Shown in pieces: positions 32,773 to 44,345 of a stretch of 64,000 bases of DNA. This stretch comes from Fistulifera solaris. Its lineage: Eukaryota > Bacillariophyta > Bacillariophyceae > Naviculales > Stauroneidaceae. The position numbers were made by a program, and so were the translations under genes. The notes beneath the pieces are model-generated. The model was not told the DNA's origin, did not search any database, and saw only the letters and a list, made by a program, of their open reading frames with translations. Numbering within the stretch: position 1 is the first letter of the stretch; every line of letters starts with the position of its first letter. Location of the stretch: the NCBI GenBank assembly GCA_030295235.1, contig AP026152.1, forward strand, positions 744,001 through 808,000. Reading direction: 5' to 3'.

Positions 32773-35345
32773 TTGCGAAACACGTTCCTCTGCCACCACA
32801 TAAGGTATACGCACGAACTAGGCGATTTACAGACAATGGCCGATAGTAGCGAACCCAATTTCCCACCTCACGTTTACATGGCTGACGATGGGGAGATCTT
32901 CTACGATACCTATGCTACCGACCGTGGTCCGAGAACCCCAGCACCGCGTGTGGATAGTGAGATTTGGTCTTCGTTGTCTGAGAATGATCGCCGTGGTTGG
33001 CTTTCTATTTCAGGTTCTGGACGATCAGCTATTCTGGGACGTGAGGCATCGGTTTCCCATAACGTCAACATCCATGACATTAAACTAGGCGATCTACTAT
33101 CCGCTTATGCTCATGACAGCAGCCGTAACTCTTCCTCTAGCGATAGCAAACATGTTAGTTTTTCTCCCGATTTCCCTACTTCGACGCCTATAGACGCATC
33201 CGGTACTAGTCTCCCTAGTGGAAATAGTGGCAGCGTCGCATTTCCTAGCGGAAAACGTCCTCCCCACCCGGCTTCTATGTCTGCCCTTTTGGGTGTGCCT
33301 ACGTCACGTCCTTCTACGTCAACAACTAGAGAAGTTAATGCGGTTCGTTATCTCGTCTCCCTTCACGATCACGAACCTGCCCTCTCATTGGTTGACCGTG
33401 GTGCTAATGGCGGTGTGGCCGGTGATGATGTTCGCCTTATCTCGCGTTCGCCCCATCATACTGTTGATATCCAAGGTATCGATAATCACATGATGAATTC
33501 AGTCCCGATTGCTACCGTCGGTGGTGTTATTGACACCCAGCTTGGCCCTCGCATTGCCATCTTCCATAACTACGCCTACATCGGACGTGGGTCAACTATC
33601 CATTCTTCCGGCCTCAGATGGAATCTTTTGGTAACCGCGTGGACGATCGCCTCCCCTAGCTGTTGGCGGGACTCAGCGTATTACCACGCTGGATGGTCAT
33701 GTTATCCCTCTCCGGTTTCAACGTGGTCTGGCACGCCTCCCCATTCGCCCGTTTACCGATGCCGAATTCGATCTTTTCCCGCATCTTATCATGACGGACG
33801 AACTTGCATGGGATCCTGCAGATCTTGACTGTGATCCGCCTGACGATTTCAACGACGACCAGAATAACAATTTCCGGCGCACTACTTTCTTCGATGAGCG
33901 CGGTGATTATCTACAGCGTGTTGTCGCTTCTCATTCTATTCGTCCTCGGCTTGATGGGGAGACTATTCACGATCCTAGCCCTTCCGGTGCGCCCGCCGAG
34001 GCTTTAGTTCAGCGCCCTCGACTTCATTCGCCTTCGATGTTAATTTTACGTCTCCAAGTAATCTCCGTAATTTTCCATCTCCGTTTGCTGAGGTCTTAGC
34101 TTCGCTCGAGGACGTGGTCGGCGCCTTTGCCCATTTTCATCATACGCCAGCTATGACTATGACGTCACCCGTGATTCAGGTTTTTGATCATGACTCAAAG
34201 GCTCCTCCGGCTGACGTCACACCTGCTCTCCTCCACCACTTCCCGGCCGCTGACGTCACCCCCCGGAAAGAAAGATTACGACGAACTTCGTCCTTTTCTG
34301 GGTTGGTTAAGCACCGACACTGTTCGCGAAGACGTTTCAGCATACTACACAGTACGCTCATCTCCCTGGCGGAACCATTCTTAAGAAACATTTTAAGTCG
34401 CCTCACCCAGCACTTAATGTGGTACGCGCAACGAAGATCTAGCTACTGATACCATCTTTGCGAAATGTCCTGCTATTGATTCCAGTGTTACTATGGCCCA
34501 AATCTTTGTCGGTACGACTTCCAAGGTTATTGATGTCTACCCCCTCAAAGTTGAGTCTCAATTCGTCAATGCGTTGGAAGACGTTATTCGCGAACGCGGT
34601 GCACCCAACCGTCTCATCAGCGATAGTGCCAAGGTCGAAACCAGCCTCAAGGTTCAGACTCTTCATGCGTACCCTTTACATTGGCGAGTGGCAAAGTGAG
34701 CCTGCCCATCAGCATCAAAATCCTGCCGAGCACACCATTCAGTATTTGAAGACGTCGTGCAATACCATTATGGATCGCACGGGTGCCCCGCCCTGAACTT
34801 TGGCTACTTGGCGCTTCAATACACGGCATCCCTTTTGAGCCATGTTTTCAATGATAGCATTGACGGAATTCCTCTTCAGCGTTGTACTGGCTCTACACCC
34901 GACATCAGCGTTTTCCTGCGGTTTCACTTCTCCCAGAAAGTCTACTACAGACTTGACGATAGTGACTTTCCTACTTCAACCTCGTGAGGCCCTTGGATAC
35001 ATGGTCGGTATTGCCGATACTGTGGGTCACGCTTTGACCTACAAGATTCTTTCCGCTGATACGGGCCGGATTCTTATGCGCTCCAATTTACGCCCCGTGA
35101 CCGATGCCGATCCGAATTTGCGCGCCGCACCACATCGTGGGGAGAGTTCACATGTCCCTACCCCCGTTTTGGGTCCTAGTAACATTGCAGAAACGTTGTG
35201 GCGCGCCGCACCAATCAAAAACTACTCGGATCTCCAAGGGCGTTTCTTTTTTACTACAGCCACGTTGACGATGGCCAACGATTCGGAAGCTACGGTCATT
35301 GAAGCTCTAGGCGATTTCGAAAATAGTTGCAATGCTTCGCCCTGA
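32773..35345 (+). pseudogene. Copia protease and integrase region (broken frames)
   Basis: The protease is marked by LSLVDRGANGGVAGDDVRLI (D-x-GAN; usually DSGAN) and VDIQGIDNH. Downstream are the gag-pre-integrase-like region and ELAWDPADLDCDP. The integrase core has AQIFVGTTSKVIDVYPLK, RGAPNRLISDSAKVE and, in another frame, HQHQNPAEHTIQYLK. At least four frame changes are present. Three CRE-type palindromes lie in 34160-34258. Confidence 0.6.
34160..34258. promoter_or_regulatory. Three TGACGTCA palindromes in 100 bp
   Basis: Perfect TGACGTCA at 34160-34167, 34212-34219 and 34251-34258, plus TGACTCA at about 34191. This is the bZIP/CRE consensus; in diatoms TGACGT-type elements are known to mediate CO2/cAMP response of carbonic anhydrase promoters. 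Whether these sites inside the pol region act is unknown. Confidence 0.4.
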
Positions 35346-35360
35346 GCACGTTAAGTTCCG

Positions 35361-35798
35361 TTGTTCGGGTTAACAACAACGAATACTGAAGAAATCTTGT
35401 CTTACCAGGAACTTATGGACCTTCTTGCCGAAAACCAGGCCGATGATGAAGTTTACTGGCGATTTCGCTCGATCTCCGACCATCAGGGTCCCTTGAAACC
35501 CGACGATCCTAATTACAAAGGGTCCTCGTACAACGTCAAAGTTGAATGGGAAAATGGGGAGACCACGTGGGAGCCGCTGAATACCTTCAAGAAAGATGCC
35601 CCCGTCGAATGCGCTATCTATGCACGAGAACACCAGCTTCTGCATTTAGATGGATGGAAATCTTTCAAGAAAATCGCTAAGCAAAATGACAAGGTTTTTA
35701 GCCGCATCGTCAAGCAAGCCAAACTTCAAAACTATCGCAACTCAAAGAAATATAAATTTGGTTATGAAGTTGCGTTAGATGAAGAAGACGCTGGCTAG
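35361..35798 (+). pseudogene. Copia chromodomain-like segment between integrase and RT
   Basis: The ORF contains SYNVKVEWENGETTWEPLNT preceded by WRFRSISDHQGPLKPDDPNY and followed by a basic helix (YRNSKKYKFGYEVALDEED). The pattern Y.VKVEWE.GE.TWEPL is that of a chromo-like fold. It sits after the integrase and before the RT. Confidence 0.55.
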
Positions 35799-36657
35799 AC
35801 TAGACCGTCTAAACGGAAATACGCTATGGGGAGACTCGATTGAACTTGAGATTGGCGCCCTAGACGATTACGACACTTTCCACGACAAGGGCCATAAAGA
35901 CAAATGTAAGCCCCCAGAAGGTTATCGTAAGATTCGGGTCCATTTCGTCTTCGATGTTAAACACGATGGTCGACACAAGGCTCGCTTAGTGGCTGGGGGC
36001 CATCTTACCCATACCTTTAGAGTCAGTTTACTCAGGTGTCGTTACTCTCCGTGGCTTGTATCGTCTGCTTCATCTCAGAACTCAATGAGCTCATTCTGTA
36101 CGCAACGGACATCGGCAATGCCTATCTCGAGGCTTTTACTAAGGAGAAACTATACTTCATCGCTGGACCAAGTTTCGGTGCGCGCTGTGGGGCATATCCT
36201 TGTCATTAATAAAGCCCTTTATGGTCTTCGCACGTCTGGTCTTCGTTGGCACGAAAGATTTGCTGACGTTTTACGCACGATGGGTTTCTATCCTTCTAAG
36301 GCCGAACCTGACATCTGGATGCGAGAAAATGAAGGTCTCTACGAATATATAGCTGTTTACGTAGATGATATCGCCATCGCCGCTCGGAACCCGATGAGTA
36401 TCGTTAAAGAACTTACTGAAACCCACAAGTTCAAACTCAAGGGTACCGGTCCAATCTCCTATCATCTAGGCATGGATTTTTTCCGCGATGGAGAAGGACA
36501 TCTTTGCTATGCGCCACGGAAGTCCATCGAAAGGATGATGAAAGCGTATGAGTCTCTTTTTGGTGAGAAGCCCAAACGGACTTACCATTCCCCGCTAGTG
36601 CCCGGCGATCACCCCCGAGACCGACATGTCCGAACTTTTGGATGCCGACGGCATTAA
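35779..36657 (+). pseudogene. Copia reverse transcriptase (broken frames)
   Basis: Motifs: IRVHFVFDVKHDGRHKARLV, INKALYGLRTSGLRWHERFA, the catalytic YIAVYVDDIAIAAR, and ISYHLGMDFFRDGEGHLCYA. A frame change near 36010 to 36180 disrupts the first palm motifs. Confidence 0.7.
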
Positions 36658-37294
36658 GAAGTATCAGTCGCTCATTGGTGCATTGCAATGGGTCATTACT
36701 ATCGGGCGATTTGATATTATGACAGCTGTCATGACGCTATCTTCGTTCGAGCCGCACCGAAGGGGGCATCTAGATAGAGCCAAAAGAATCTATGGCTATT
36801 TATCCTGTATGCGAAATGCGGCCATTTGTATTCGCACGAAAGAGCCTGATTTCTCGGCAATCCCGGATCCGGATCATGACTGGAAGTACTCAGTGTATGG
36901 CGACACAAAAGAAGAAATTCCACACGACGCACCTAAGCCTCTGGGGAAGTTTGTGACTACAGTACACTATGTCGATGCGAACCTTATGCATTGCACTCTG
37001 ACAGGAAAATCAGTCACAGGCATTCTTCATTTTCTAAATGGTACCGATCGAATGGTATTCAAAGAAGCAAGCTACAGTCGGAAACGGCCACCTTTGGAAG
37101 CCGAATACACCGCAGCAAGGACGTGTGTTGAACAAATCATTGATTTACGTCTTACACTACGTTATTTGGGTGTACCTATTCGCAAGAAGAGCTATGTTTT
37201 TGGTGATAACAAAACCGTCGTTGACACAGCTAGCACGCCCCATGGAAAGTTGAACAAGAGACATACCGCACTCTCTTATCATCGGGTTCGCTGA
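36626..37294 (+). pseudogene. Copia RNase H region
   Basis: SLIGALQWVITIGRFDIMTA, VHYVDANLMHCTLTGKSVTG, PPLEAEYTAARTCVEQIIDL and LRYLGVPIRKKSYVFGDNKT follow the standard end of a Copia pol. It is open over 222 codons. Confidence 0.75.
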
Positions 37295-37590
37295 GCGTAG
37301 CTAGCGGGATGGTCGGATTCTACCACATTCCTGGCGAGTTCAATGCAGCCGATATTGTGAGCAAACACTGGGGCGTACCAAGCAGTTTGGCATAGCACCT
37401 TGCGTCCTTTGCTTTTCTGGATTCCAGGAATGTCCGGCGAATCCTTTGTGTCCGATGACAATGGGTAATTCGAACCCATCGTGTCTACAAGAGTACATAT
37501 CCCGCTGCAGAGTGTACTGACTGTCATTCCGACAGCCGCATCTTTATGTTTTTTTTTATTATTTATCCGCCGTTGAAGGAAAATGGGGAG

Positions 37591-38124
37591 TGACAAGTTA
37601 TTATTTTGATTACGAGTCCCTGTGTTTGAATCGTGAGTGGCACGTTCCAGTCGGGAGTCGTTATCAGTCATGAACCCTTGAGTGACGTGGTTGTTCCTTC
37701 AATGACGTGTTCCTTTTGGTGTCACGGAATCTATGTTGGGTTCCCTACAGTATTGCATTTACTGTATTAGTTTAAGTAGTTTAATTAATCGTGTGGCTGA
37801 CAACCTTTGATGCCATGCGATCGTATCGTCGTTTGATGATTTTCATCAACGACAAGTTCTTATAATACGAAGTTTTTCTACTGCATCTTCATCTTGTTGA
37901 TCGTTGGTAGTAAAGGCTTTTCGAAAGCGTCCTCTCTGTGGTATTTCGGTACTTGCAGAGTAATTGTTGTTGTTGTTGCATTCATTGCGTTTTCTTCGCC
38001 GTTACTGCGGCGACTCGGTTTACGTCAGTTCGATTCGTCGTTGGTAGACGAGTCTTCGCATCCGCCTTCAGATATGCTTTATAAGTCAAACCCACTTCGT
38101 TTGGTTCACGCGTAATACTTGTCA
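37591..38124 (+). repeat. Copia 3' LTR
   Basis: 534 bp, with TTTATAAG at 38078-38085. It differs from the 5' LTR by two substitutions and one indel in the first ~440 bp and by many changes in the next ~85 bp. Confidence 0.9.
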
Positions 38125-38812
38125 TTAGAGGAATCGTTGCCTTTGTTCTTGTCTGTGTTTTGAGGATTCTTCTTTGCCATGTTTTGTTGTTTGATAAAGT
38201 AAGCCAAAACTGTTGCTTTGCTGATCCTAGCTAGATCGTACGAGCTTCTGTCGAAGGATCTTTGCCACCATTCGGGCATTGCAACGTAGATCGCGTGTTT
38301 GAGAGCAGATTCGTCAAGTTTCGGTGTCGTTCCTGGAAGTAGACTGATCCATTCGTTCGCTTCCTCCATTAAAATATTGAATTGACTCACGTCTTGAAAA
38401 GGAGGAAGTTTGTTGCTACGGATCTCTTCGATGAGATTAAAGCTGGTGCTCGGCTTGTAAAACTTGTTAATGAAGTTCTCGATCTTCGTTTTGAATGTTT
38501 TTCCGTTGCTTTCGATCCAAGCTGAAATAAAGGCTTGAGAAAGCGTTCGTGGGAATACTTGCATGCATGATGTTTCAATTTTCTTTTCGTTCTCTTCCGA
38601 TCCGTCTCTTCCGATCGCTTGACCGATATAATAAGGCACTTGAGCGCAATGTCTCATGAATGGCGTGAAATTCGAGTTTCGTCAATCGCTTGGTATAGAT
38701 GTCGTGATTTCACTTCTTCGAGTTCCCACTTGAATTGGATTTTTTGAGCGTTTTCTTCATCCTTATACTTTGGATTGAAGTAAATATTACTCGTAAGTTT
38801 CTTGGCTGCCAT
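38125..38812 (-). pseudogene. Gypsy gag, 5' part, interrupted by the Copia insertion
   Basis: The start is MAAKKLTSNIYFNPKYK at 38812. After one frame change near 38665 it continues FMRHCAQVPYYIG, VFPRTLSQAFISAWIESNGK, FVNE-like helices and FIKQQNMAKKNPQNTDKNKG, up to the insertion point. It looks like a capsid-type helical gag. Confidence 0.7.
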
Positions 38813-38849
38813 GGTGTATTCGATATGAGCGTAGCGTCTGTGATCACAA

Positions 38850-39057
38850 TGACTTGACTCACAAGGAATGCATAAAGATGATAATGATGGAAAAAAGATA
38901 TTATGGCTTGTTAAAGACTACGATGAAAAGATGAGCAGGACGCAGTTCTCAATAAAGTGAGAACGATTCATGAATGGAATCGATAATGGAATCCCGTGAC
39001 CCTTAACCTTCTAAGGACAGAACGTGAAGAATGTACAAGACGATGTAGTGTACTGCA
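38850..39057 (-). repeat. Gypsy LTR (5' LTR in element orientation)
   Basis: 208 bp; identical to 26266-26472 except one extra A. Immediately outside is GCTTC, matching the left flank. Confidence 0.9.
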
Positions 39058-39062
39058 GCTTC

Positions 39063-39635
39063 TTTCGCTGATGGCTGACTAAGTACTGAGTACGAAGTAT
39101 GAGATTTAAAGTGATAAGGATCCAAGATCAGAGATCAGAGTAACATCTCTTGTTCTAAAAAAATCACTTCTTTTCTTATTACTTATTACCGATAACCGTA
39201 GACCGTAGTATTTCGTATTTCTTATTACTGTAAGAATGAAGGGCTTAAGTGCCCGTTATAATAGTTAATCTATTCAATTCCCAACGAAATATCTTTGCAT
39301 ACGCTTGGGCCACATTCGTTCATCCCTCCATCCGCTAAAGACAGTCGAGCGTAGGATCCACGGAGGATTTTCAACGTACGTGGTTCCCTTTCTACACAAA
39401 AAACCATACTAAAACGGAGTTTCTTTACCCCGTCGTCGGAAGGTGATGATGCCGAAGCTCCGCCGCAGCGGAAAACGGACGAGAACGTTCATTTCGAATG
39501 AATCCTGCGAAACGCGGCAAGGGGAAATAAATCAGCAGCACTTGTGTGCACGACAAACAATAATCGTTCATTGAGATTTACGGTGTTACAACATTATTGA
39601 ACTTATATAATTACTAATCGCAATTCGAGGCAAAG
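39063..39635. other. Intergenic region right of the retrotransposon
   Basis: AT-rich promoter-side DNA before the Q-rich gene. No gene was recognised. Confidence 0.4.
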
Positions 39636-40651
39636 ATGGATCAAACTGAATCAAATGAGCTGTTACAATTTCTTGCAGAAGGCAACGCCTCAGCGGAAGA
39701 CTTTGACACGAATTTCTTGCTACGAGAGCCCATTGCGGACGAAAGGGATATGACGACACGGTCACAAGACACTTTTGACAGTTTCGGGGACTTTGCGGAC
39801 GATATTGATATCGATTTGAGTGAAGAAGATCTCTCGCTGCATCATCAGTCAATTTCGGGGAGCCTGGAAGCCGTAACGGCAGCCGATTTGTCGCCTTCGC
39901 CCGCTGTGTCTCCTACAGTGCAGAAACCTTCTGCATCTGTTGCTCCTCCTTTGCTGCTACTCCTAATTCGTTACCTGTCGCCAATGATTTTCTCTCTGTT
40001 CCTGCTACATCGGGAATTCCCATGCGACAAATACCTACACGAGCTGCTTCTTATTCGGAAGGCGATCAGCAAAGACTTTTGCTACAAATTCAGCAAATGA
40101 GTTTGATGCAAATTCAGCAACAGCAGCAACAACAAGTGATGCTGCCCAACAATCTTACAACGTTACGAAATACGTCTTTTTCACGAAAGTGTTACAAGTA
40201 ACACTACTGCTACCACTACTACTTCAAGAGAACAGTCTCTCTTCTCGCAGCAGCGAAATATGCAAGGCTTGTCGCCGTCTTCGCAACATTCACTACCGCT
40301 GGCACAAGGAATACCCAGCGCGCAGACGCCAGCAAATTTAAATGATGCCATGGAAAAATTGTGCGAAACGATGAAACGATCGGCTGTCACGCGCAACCTT
40401 GTCAAACAGTTGGGTGTCACACGCAGCAACTCGGGCGTCGGACTCATGCGGACCAATTCGGGGCGGCCCTCAAACGCTCTTCGTCCGCCAAGGGTAGTAT
40501 TGGAGAAATGGCGCGCATGGCGCCTATTCGAAGGCCTTCCAACAGTAAACACTCGATCAAACGAGGAGTGCTGCCGCAATCGTCGCAGCACAGCTTGGAT
40601 GGCTCGAATCATGTTTTACAAGTAGATGGTCGAACTATCGCACATTTTTAG
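39636..40651 (+). pseudogene. Q-rich diatom-type protein of unknown function (three frame changes)
   Basis: It starts MDQTESNELLQFLAEGNASA with an acidic N-terminus (DFADDIDIDLSEEDLSL). Frame changes near 39947, 40180 and 40470 are needed to read the rest: Ser/Thr-rich IPTRAASYSEGDQQRLLLQI, polyglutamine QMSLMQIQQQQQQQ, then LNDAMEKLCETMKRSAVTRN with LVKQL, and KGSIGEMARMAPIRRPSNSK to a stop at 40651. The segment AMEKLCE.MKRSA.TR.LVKQL is one I associate with diatom proteins without known role. Either the gene is decaying or the consensus has indels (runs of T and G near two of the breaks). Confidence 0.5.
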
Positions 40652-40719
40652 AAGGTAAAATAAGGAAAGCATTGTTTCGAACATTTCGGACTACGACTTA
40701 ACACGCAAAAACGGCACTT

Positions 40720-43632
40720 TTATACAACTCGTTTTTCAATTCGGTCCATTTTTCGCAAGACGGTAAGAGTTCGCTCTTGTTCCGAACTAGACGTGATAAG
40801 AGATGTTACTTCACTGGCCGTCATCAATGTAATGTCTTCTCCATTCAGCGCGACTGCAATATTTAGAGTAACAGGAAATGTTGTTAGAGTGTTGATGAAA
40901 CATCTTTTCGTAAAAAATGTAATGAAAACTTACCCAGTTTATCACCCGATGAAAGCAAGCCCCTCATACAGCTTGTAGGACGCACTTTGGATACAAAAGT
41001 TCCAGGACCACTAGATCGATTAGCAAGAACAATTCCCAATTTACCGGAAGGGATTGTGACGACCACACGATAACGCTTGCCGAGTCGACTCGAGTGTGTG
41101 GAGACGCTGGCGAAAGAAACACTAGTAGTATCCGTGCCATCACAACCACTATCCGTGACGTGCAAATCGTCATCATATTGCTTTAAATCCTCGTCCAGCC
41201 AGCGCGGCACAATCCCGTGATCAGCCGATCTTGAACGCAGGATCGACCTGTTACTCAAACGCTTTTCAAAATTGTGGCTACCGGTGGACTGCAGTGACAT
41301 TAGATCTGATGCATGGGATGCATCTGTGTAGTCTTCAAAAATCAACGGACCAGTGGATTCGATTTCGTCCAAAATCCCCGCGTTAAAACTGTCTGTGCCG
41401 CTTTTTGGTTGAATCGAATGATGTGCTTTCTCAATGGTTATATCGTCCTTTAACTCTGTTACAAGAAGCTCTGTTGGAGAGGCAGCGCTATGTAGGATTC
41501 CTTCGGACGCATGGACACGTGGTGAATCGGATGATACTGTTAGAGAAGTTTCCGTTTCTGATGCGAGCTGCGGTTTAAGTATGCTCGCTGGATCAAGTGA
41601 TTCCGCTGTAGTCTCTGCTTCTTCATACATCTGACGGGCTTCCCAAAGTACACTCCACAGCGGTCCGTCAGACGCATTTTGTCGTTGCCGAGGAGCAGTG
41701 GCCGTACCTCCTTCCGGGACAGAACGCTTCGACGTAAGACGAATCTTGAGCTCGTCTGACATATTTGGGGATGTCAATGGCTCCAAACCTTCTCTCAAAT
41801 CGAAACTGTTCGAACGAGGCAAATTCGGAAACTCTCTCATCATGATTGCCTTGATATCACTATAGCCGGAAGCCTCCATAGCCACATTCAAACTATTCTC
41901 TCTAGTTTCAACGATGTGATCATTTTCGTTGACATCATGGAGCTCGCCAGAGCCGACGATAAAAGTAGACGTAACAGGAGCACTCAGTGGGACTTCCTGT
42001 GTAGCTGCATTTTCACAGGGAACGCTATTGCCATCTCTGCCTACAATCAATGAAGCTGCTTTCTGTATGTTGTCGCCAACCGAGGGGTTCGAATTTTGGC
42101 TAGCAACGCCAGGCGACTTAGCCTCCGCAGGTACTGTCGACGAGTCGTCGTTTGTTGCACATAAATCACCATAAGAAACAGTATCAGCGTCGATATCAGT
42201 CAGACTTGACGCGCGCTCGTGGGCTCTGTAGGATCGCAGTAGCTCTGAAGCCAGATTAAACGTTGAATTTCGCGGCTTTGATTTAATTGTCTGAGGTCTC
42301 GAGTTGTAAACACCGACAAACAGGTCTTCTTCTTCGTCGTCACTATTTTCCACTGATCCCTTTCGCGAAATCATATTCAGTGCGCTTTGATACAAGTTAG
42401 GATAAATCTTGGCCGACCTGTTTTCATTCCCCGGTCGAGATGAGACCATCAATGAGCTGTCGTGGGGATCACATGGGACTCTAACCCCAGGATCCCATTC
42501 GTTATCGACCGTGCTTTTCTCCACAATTTTCGTAATGCGAATTGCAGTACCTGTTCCACTCTGAACAGAATTGCCATCGTGGATATGTATTTGATTTTGA
42601 TCTGTTTCGACGGTAGAAGTAGCAGTTGGACCGTTCCGGATGCAGAATAAGTAGACTCCAAGAATCAACAGGCCCGTAATTAGTGCTGTCAAGCCGACAA
42701 TGATACCAGTAATATGCGGTTTCTTCTCTTTTCGTCGCGTTTTTCGATCGTTTCGGTCGATTCAAACGTTGGAAAGTCGACTGGGGTCGGGATATCAAAC
42801 GAAGGAATATTGGACGACAGGTGCGGGTTTGTCGAAGGGGTTCTCTCCAGCAACGACGGCGCGAAAGACGGTTGCGACGACGGCCTAGTAGAGGGAGAAA
42901 GCGAAGCCTTGGTTTCTTCCCAAACAATTGGCGGTCTCTCGTTCAGCAACTCTACTTTCACAACGTTATTGAACGCAGGATTCTGCACCAATAAACTGCG
43001 GAAGCGTGCTCGTCCACCAGTGGTTCGCATAAACCCATGCTGTACCAAATCTGACACTTCCTCCTGGGAAATTTTCCACGCACTTGTAACGTAAACAGCT
43101 TGCTCTACGGTGACTTGCAAGATAACAGACCCGGGCACTACCACGGATTTCATCTCATCTTCGTTCGGAAGCTTCCGCCGCACACGAATTACAGAGCATT
43201 CCGTATCCAAACTAAATGTAGAGCTTATTTTGGTATCGACAGTAACTCCCAATGGAAGAGCAACCACATTTACTTGATGACTTGTAGCCTAGAAGCAAAA
43301 GAAGAACCAGCGTTAGGGTTTCATAGAGTACGTAACGAAACTCGCGTTTCAAAACATAATAGACGCACCTGCTTATTAACACTTTTGCAGAAATGCTGCA
43401 CGGCTTCCAAAGATGACGAATCACCAGCGAGTGATCCTCGAGTAGCCTCCACAAACTGTTCTTCCAGAGTAGAATCGGCGTAGAAGAGAGCCACGACAAG
43501 CTCCACCGTGAAAGGAGCAAGACTCTCGAGTTGACGATCCACTCTACTTCGCAAACGGCGAGCTTCCAGAGGTTTCAATACGCTGAAAAAGATGCAGAGT
43601 AAGCATCTAAAAAGTTTCTGTGGTTCTCTCAT
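40720..43632 (-). CDS. Single-pass membrane protein with intracellular C-terminal PDZ domain
   Basis: Exon 1 (43369-43632) begins with a signal peptide (MREPQKLFRCLLCIFFSVLK). An 80-nt intron (43289-43368) leads to exon 2 (40934-43288), and a second intron (40854-40933) leads to exon 3 (40720-40853). The ectodomain (~220 residues, SSTFSLDTECSVIRVRRKLP) ends in a Ser/Pro-rich stalk. The transmembrane span is ITGIIVGLTALITGLLILGV. A ~500-residue acidic, Ser-rich cytosolic region follows (PRSNSFDLREGLEPLTSPNM). A PDZ-like domain at the end (VVVTIPSGKLGIVLANRSSG, GDKLVALNGEDI) is completed only by splicing. The frame breaks between stalk and TM at a T5 run (42740-42744); one more base gives a clean junction. 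I do not recognise the ectodomain family. Confidence 0.6.
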
Positions 43633-44345
43633 CTGTTCCGGCGTCTTTTTTTGATTGATGCTTGGAAAAGTAATTGCTTGAGTGTCAACAAACGAAAGAA
43701 ATGATTTCGTTCGAAGGCTTTTCGAGGGTAAACAACATGATTTTGTTCGTCGAGTTCCACGCTGAGCATTTTTTCCACGCTGGCGCACTGCTTATACTTA
43801 TGCACCTCTTTCGCTTCTCCGTAACTTGTTCATTCTCTAGCGTCTTTGTTTCGCAGTTATATACGTCGCCTTCCAGCGTAACAACTCCGACATGACCGTT
43901 GCACGACATTAAATTGAGCTTCATCAAGAGCCTTTCTTTCCATTTTGTAAAAGCTTGCAATTGTGTTGCACAATTACAATAGTCACATCTATAACATACG
44001 CAGCCTTATTGCGGCGCTGTTTTTTGTGTGCGCGAATGCGGCTGGTTTGCGTTTGCTATTCATTCATTCCTTTGATGAGTGCCGCATCAGCAGTTACTAT
44101 CTCGTAACATGTAGATTACCTTTTAGCGACGACTCAAAGTATTTCAGTCCCGGGAAAGAGAAGGAACGCATCCTTTTGCCCCTAGAGTCTAGTTCTCAAC
44201 GTCTTAACGGGCCTAATTTGTACGGAGTAATAAATTCAATGAGAACTTTCTAATTTCCTTGTATTACGACCTTTATGTTGATCATGGTTTGACTTTAACT
44301 TGCTGGCCTGCCGCACAGCCACAAAAAAGATGAGAGGAAGCAAAA
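43633..44345. other. Intergenic region
   Basis: Contains only unsupported short ORFs on both strands. No element or gene recognised. Confidence 0.4.

Larger units (their letters stand above)
30296..38124 (+). mobile_element. Ty1/Copia LTR retrotransposon (CoDi-like) inserted in the Gypsy gag
   Basis: LTRs of 525 and 534 bp start TGACAAGT and end ACTTGTCA, a perfect 8-bp terminal inverted repeat. TTAGA flanks both sides (30291-30295 and 38125-38129). The order gag, protease, integrase, RT, RNase H on the plus strand is Copia-type. A purine-rich tract (GAAGGAAAATGGGGAG) precedes the right LTR. The coding region has many frame changes. YVDDI in RT and the ALQWVITIGRFDIMTAVMTLS and YVDANLMH patterns resemble diatom CoDi elements. 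Confidence 0.9.
26266..39057 (-). mobile_element. Ty3/Gypsy LTR retrotransposon containing a nested Copia element
   Basis: Both ends carry 207/208-bp direct repeats beginning TG and ending CA, flanked by identical GCTTC (26261-26265 and 39058-39062). Coding runs on the minus strand in the order gag, protease, RT, RNase H, integrase, as in Gypsy elements. A purine-rich tract (GGGAGGCAGAA on the minus strand) precedes the left LTR, as expected for a polypurine tract. Internal DNA without the Copia insertion is ~4.5 kb. Several frame changes interrupt pol. The primer-binding sequence next to the right LTR starts TTGTGATCACAGACGC on the minus strand; I do not recognise the tRNA. Confidence 0.9.
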
